The notes under the pieces: generated by a model
The model's database searches: none
The model's input: only the letters and a program-made list of their open reading frames with translations
Told to the model about the DNA's origin: nothing
Source: Phycisphaeraceae bacterium
Lineage (GTDB): Bacteria > Planctomycetota > Phycisphaerae > Phycisphaerales > Zrk34
Direction: 5' to 3'
DNA length: 26,940 nucleotides
Assembly (NCBI GenBank): GCA_028281485.1
Contig: JANQJT010000144.1
Span: 1 to 26,940, forward strand
Position numbers and translations under genes: made by a program
Shown here: piece after piece, positions 23,772 to 26,940 of the stretch
How positions within the stretch are numbered: the stretch's first letter is position 1
Layout of the letters: each line of letters opens with the position of its first letter

Positions 23772-25070
23772 ATGAACGTCTTGATCATCGGTAGCGGTGG
23801 GCGTGAACACGCCCTGGGCTGGAAGCTGAAGCAGAGCAAGCAGTGCGGCAAGGTGCTGTTCGCGCCGGGCAACGCGGGGACGCGTTCGATCGGTCGGAGC
23901 GTGGACCTGGCCGTTGAGCCGGTGACGCAGAAGGTGGTGGACGACGTTCTGCACCTGTGTCGTCACGAGAAGATCGAGCTGGTGGTGATCGGGCCGGAGG
24001 ACCCGCTGTGCCAGGGGCTGGCAGACAAACTGATGAAGGAAGGGGTGAAGGTGTTCGGGCCGGTCGCGGCGGGGGCGCGGTTGGAGGGGGACAAGGCGTG
24101 GAGCAAGCAGCTGATGCGAGCGGCGTCGATCCCGACGGCCGAGGCGCGCCAGTTCGACAACGCGGAGGCGGCGCTGAACTACGTGCGCAATCACGAGACG
24201 CCTGTTGTCGTGAAGGCGGCGGGTCTGGCCAAGGGCAAGGGTGTGATCGTCTGTGATGACGCGGCGGAGGCCGAGGCGGCGGTGAAGCAGGTCATGGTGG
24301 ACCGTGAGTTCGGCGAGGCGGGGGACGTGGTGGTGATCGAAGAGCGGCTGGTGGGGCAGGAGGTCTCGATCCTGGCGCTGGTCGATGGTCGTGATATTTA
24401 CGTGCTGGAGCCGAGCCAGGACCACAAGCAGGTGGGCGAGGGGGACACGGGTCCGAACACGGGCGGGATGGGCGCGTACACGCCGACGCCTTTGGTGGAC
24501 GAGAAGCTGATGCGACAGATCGACCGAGAGGTGTTGGTGCCGACGGTGGATGCGCTGCGTCGGGACGATGTGGAGTTCAAGGGTGTGTTGTATGCGGGGT
24601 TGATGCTGACGCCGGGCGGGTTGAAGGTATTGGAGTTCAACGTGCGTTTCGGTGATCCGGAGTGTCAGCCGTTGATGGTGCGGATGAAGGGTGACCTGCT
24701 GAGCGCGATGCTGGCGTGCAGCGAGGGGACGCTGGCGCAGCGGGTGAACATCACGTGGGACAAGCGGGTGGCGTGTTGCGTGGTGATGTGCAGCGGCGGG
24801 TATCCCGGCGGCTACGAGAAGGGGAAGGTCATCACGGGGCTGGACGAGGCGGAGGCGATGGAGGATGTTTTCGTGTTCCACGCGGGCACGAAGCTGGATG
24901 ACGAGGGGAACGTGGTGACGGCCGGCGGTCGCGTGTTGAACGTGGTGGCGCTGGGTAGCGATCTGGTCGCGGCGCGGGACCGCGCGAACGCGGCGTGCGA
25001 GAAGATCCGCTTCGAGGGCGCGTTCTATCGTCACGACATCGGTGATCGGGTGCTGAAACAGACCTCTTGA
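23772..25070 (+). CDS. purD: Phosphoribosylamine-glycine ligase (GARS)
   Basis: ATG 23772 is chosen because AAGGAAG precedes it by 5 nt and the product starts MNVLIIGSGGREHALGWKL, the family's N-terminal motif; a longer frame from 23685 has no homology-like content. The 432-residue enzyme joins glycine to 5-phosphoribosylamine with ATP, the second step of purine synthesis. The ATP-grasp fold shows VIGPEDPLCQGLADKL, SKQLMRAASIPTA, VVVKAAGLAKGKGVIVC (ATP site) and SQDHKQVGEGDTGPNTGGMG (Asp/Glu/Asn metal and substrate loop), then VLEFNVRFGDPECQP. The stop overlaps the hemL start by one base, so the two are translated together. A TACAAT box at 23736-23741 may be its -10. It lies divergent from the tRNA. 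Confidence 0.97.
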   Translation: MNVLIIGSGGREHALGWKLKQSKQCGKVLFAPGNAGTRSIGRSVDLAVEPVTQKVVDDVLHLCRHEKIELVVIGPEDPLCQGLADKLMKEGVKVFGPVAAGARLEGDKAWSKQLMRAASIPTAEARQFDNAEAALNYVRNHETPVVVKAAGLAKGKGVIVCDDAAEAEAAVKQVMVDREFGEAGDVVVIEERLVGQEVSILALVDGRDIYVLEPSQDHKQVGEGDTGPNTGGMGAYTPTPLVDEKLMRQIDREVLVPTVDALRRDDVEFKGVLYAGLMLTPGGLKVLEFNVRFGDPECQPLMVRMKGDLLSAMLACSEGTLAQRVNITWDKRVACCVVMCSGGYPGGYEKGKVITGLDEAEAMEDVFVFHAGTKLDDEGNVVTAGGRVLNVVALGSDLVAARDRANAACEKIRFEGAFYRHDIGDRVLKQTS

Positions 25071-26377
25071 TGGGAAGCGACATGGCTGAGCGATACGGGG
25101 CGTCGATCGAGGCGCACGCGGCGGCGAAGCGGTTGATGCCGGGCGGTGTGAACTCGCCGGTGCGGGCGTACGGTTCGGTGGGGCGTGAGCCGATCACGAT
25201 CGCCAGCGGCAAGGGGTGTCGTGTCACGGATATCGATGGGAACGGGTATGTCGATTACGTCGGCAGCTTCGGGCCGCTGATCGCGGGGCACGCGGCGGAC
25301 GAGGTGGTGACGGCGATCACGAAGGCGGCTCAGCGGGGCACGAGTTTCGGCATGCCCAACGAGCTGGAGACGAAGCTCGCGGCGGAAGTGGTCGCGGCGG
25401 TGCCGAGCGTGGAAGTGGTGCGGTTCGTCAACAGCGGCACCGAGGCGACGATGAGCGCGATGCGCGTGGCGCGCGGCGCGACGGGGCGTAGCAAGATCAT
25501 CAAGTGTATCGGGGGGTATCACGGTCACGTGGACTCGTTGCTCGTACAGGCGGGCAGCGGGGCGACGACGCTCGGTGTGCCGAGCAGCCCGGGCGTGCCG
25601 GACGCGGTGGCGGAGACGACGCTGCTGGTTCCGTACAACGATGTCGAGGCGGCGGGTGCGATGTTCGAGCGGCACGGCGAGGATATCGCGGCGATGATGG
25701 TGGAGCCGATTGCGGGGAACATGGGTTGCGTGCCGCCGCGTGAGGGGTACCTGCAGGCGCTGCGTGGGTTGTGTGATGTGTACGGGGCGCTGCTGATCTT
25801 TGATGAGGTAATGACGGGTTTCCGCGTGGCGTATGGTGGGGCGCAGGAGTTGTACGGCGTGACGCCGGACCTGACGGCGCTGGGGAAGGTGGTCGGTGGG
25901 GGGATGCCTTGCGCGGCGTATGGGGGTCGGGAAGACTTGATGCGACAGATCGCGCCCGACGGGCCGATCTACCAGGCGGGGACGCTGAGCGGGAATCCAC
26001 TGGCGATGGCGGCGGGGCTGGCGACGTTGGAGCTGCTGCGACAGAAGGGGGCGTATGTTCAACTCGAGGATTACTCGAAACAGCTGGAAGACGTGTTGAC
26101 TACTGAGGCGGATCGCGCGGGCGTTGCGGTGACGGTGAATCGCGTGGGCTCGATGCTGACGGTCTTCTTTGGCGAGCACGCGGTAACGGACTACGCGGGG
26201 GCGACGACGTGTGATACGGAAGCGTTTGCGCGGTTTTTCGGGGCGTTGTTGGATCGGGGCGTGGTGATTCCGCCAAGCCAGTTCGAGGCGTGGTTTGTGG
26301 GGCTGGGGCACGACGATGAGGCGCTGGCTGAGACGTGCGAGGCGGTGGCGGCGGGATTTGTTGCGGTCCGGGGCTGA
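25070..26377 (+). CDS. hemL: Glutamate-1-semialdehyde 2,1-aminomutase
   Basis: The 435-residue enzyme (ATG 25070, overlapping the purD stop as TGATG; ATG 25082 with GGGAAG upstream is the alternative) converts glutamate-1-semialdehyde to 5-aminolevulinate in the C5 pathway of tetrapyrrole synthesis. It is a fold-type I PLP enzyme. MPGGVNSPVRAYGSVG opens the protein; FVNSGTEATMSAMRVAR, IIKCIGGYHGHVDSLL, LIFDEVMTGFRVAYGG and the Schiff-base Lys273 in TALGKVVGGGMPCAAYGG follow, all as in the family. Its coupling to purD is not a functional link that I can explain, but the overlap shows one transcription unit. No clear terminator is visible downstream. Confidence 0.97.
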   Translation: MGSDMAERYGASIEAHAAAKRLMPGGVNSPVRAYGSVGREPITIASGKGCRVTDIDGNGYVDYVGSFGPLIAGHAADEVVTAITKAAQRGTSFGMPNELETKLAAEVVAAVPSVEVVRFVNSGTEATMSAMRVARGATGRSKIIKCIGGYHGHVDSLLVQAGSGATTLGVPSSPGVPDAVAETTLLVPYNDVEAAGAMFERHGEDIAAMMVEPIAGNMGCVPPREGYLQALRGLCDVYGALLIFDEVMTGFRVAYGGAQELYGVTPDLTALGKVVGGGMPCAAYGGREDLMRQIAPDGPIYQAGTLSGNPLAMAAGLATLELLRQKGAYVQLEDYSKQLEDVLTTEADRAGVAVTVNRVGSMLTVFFGEHAVTDYAGATTCDTEAFARFFGALLDRGVVIPPSQFEAWFVGLGHDDEALAETCEAVAAGFVAVRG

Positions 26378-26638
26378 TCGCGGCGCAAACGATTCTTAAT
26401 CTCATATGAGTTGTCTGGGCGGGCGATTGGGTGGCGCTCGCCAAACACACCACAAGTCATTAAAAGCAAATGACATGTACGCGTTGTCATTTCCGGAAAT
26501 GTGTTGCGGAAATCATCTCCAACTGAATTGGACAAATGAATCCAATATTTTTATTCTACGGGGCCCAAAAGTTCTAGACAGGGGGCAGTGGATGCATAAA
26601 CTGGAGATGTATATCCAGATTTACAAGGAATCCGTACC
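26378..26638 (+). promoter_or_regulatory. Intergenic control region upstream of nifJ with palindromes and candidate promoter
   Basis: The 261-bp spacer has a perfect 14-bp palindrome CATTTCCGGAAATG (26488-26501) with a second half-site GCGGAAAT (26507-26514). It also has a 10-bp palindrome CTCATATGAG (26401-26410) and GTCATT/AATGAC arms near 26456-26475. A candidate promoter is TTGGAC (26528-26533) with TATTCT (26552-26557). The ribosome site AAGGAA lies at 26625-26630, 8 nt before the ATG. A regulator bound at the palindrome would lie just upstream of the promoter. Confidence 0.5.

Positions 26639-26940
<302 letters not shown>

Noticed and set aside
23607..26311. Two long minus-strand frames opposite purD and hemL
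   Set aside because: Both are Arg/His-rich antisense shadows of complete housekeeping enzymes.

Overview
The window reads as a high-GC bacterial chromosome segment, most likely from a planctomycete of the Phycisphaerae type. The reasons are the lipoprotein sulfatase, the C-terminal domain typical of planctomycete FAD-dependent oxidoreductases, and the codon bias that opens long antisense frames. This placement is an inference from gene content; no rRNA is present.

Region by region. (1) 1-4556: the tail of a probable FAD-dependent oxidoreductase, a lipoprotein sulfatase, then an AT-rich promoter with an operator-like inverted repeat, a TetR regulator and two short-chain dehydrogenases, closed by a strong intrinsic terminator. 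(2) 4637-9273: a 1164-residue minus-strand STAND NTPase (DUF4062-like N-terminus, NB-ARC-like ATPase, TPR tail) resembling antiphage NLR-like sensors. Opposite it lies a broken TIR-domain gene, frameshifted in a G-run and cut off where a GNAT acetyltransferase begins. (3) 9393-16220: a metal-handling cluster with a His-rich small protein, a small membrane protein, a secreted Cys/His-rich protein, and an operon of periplasmic adaptor, ABC ATPase, two FtsX-like permeases and a lipoprotein with a His-rich tail. (4) 16222-16780: gene debris and a noncoding stretch packed with hairpins and tRNA-3'-end-like repeats. (5) about 16459-23543: an integrated element of about 7 kb. (6) 23526-26940: the initiator tRNA, purD, hemL, and the start of pyruvate:ferredoxin oxidoreductase.

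The main discovery is the element in region 5. The initiator tRNA (tRNA-fMet, CAU, minus strand, 23526-23599) has its last 18 nt repeated exactly, in the same orientation, at 16459-16476. Just beyond the distal copy sits a hairpin with a U-tract that is correctly oriented to be the original tRNA terminator, now displaced by 7 kb. Between the repeats are a large serine recombinase next to the tRNA (split by a +1 frame change), a Rep_trans-type replication initiator with two small overlapping upstream genes, an uncharacterised protein, a protein with a HEPN-type RNKIMH motif, and a two-gene pair of a membrane protein and a small soluble protein. This looks like a plasmid-like or satellite integrative element carrying candidate defence cargo. 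The recombinase gene stops inside the tRNA; if the element excises at the 18-bp repeat, the recombinase would gain a different C-terminus.

Limits: family calls rest on motif reading. No database, structure or phylogeny search was run. The functions of the cargo genes and the boundaries of the noncoding repeats are hypotheses.
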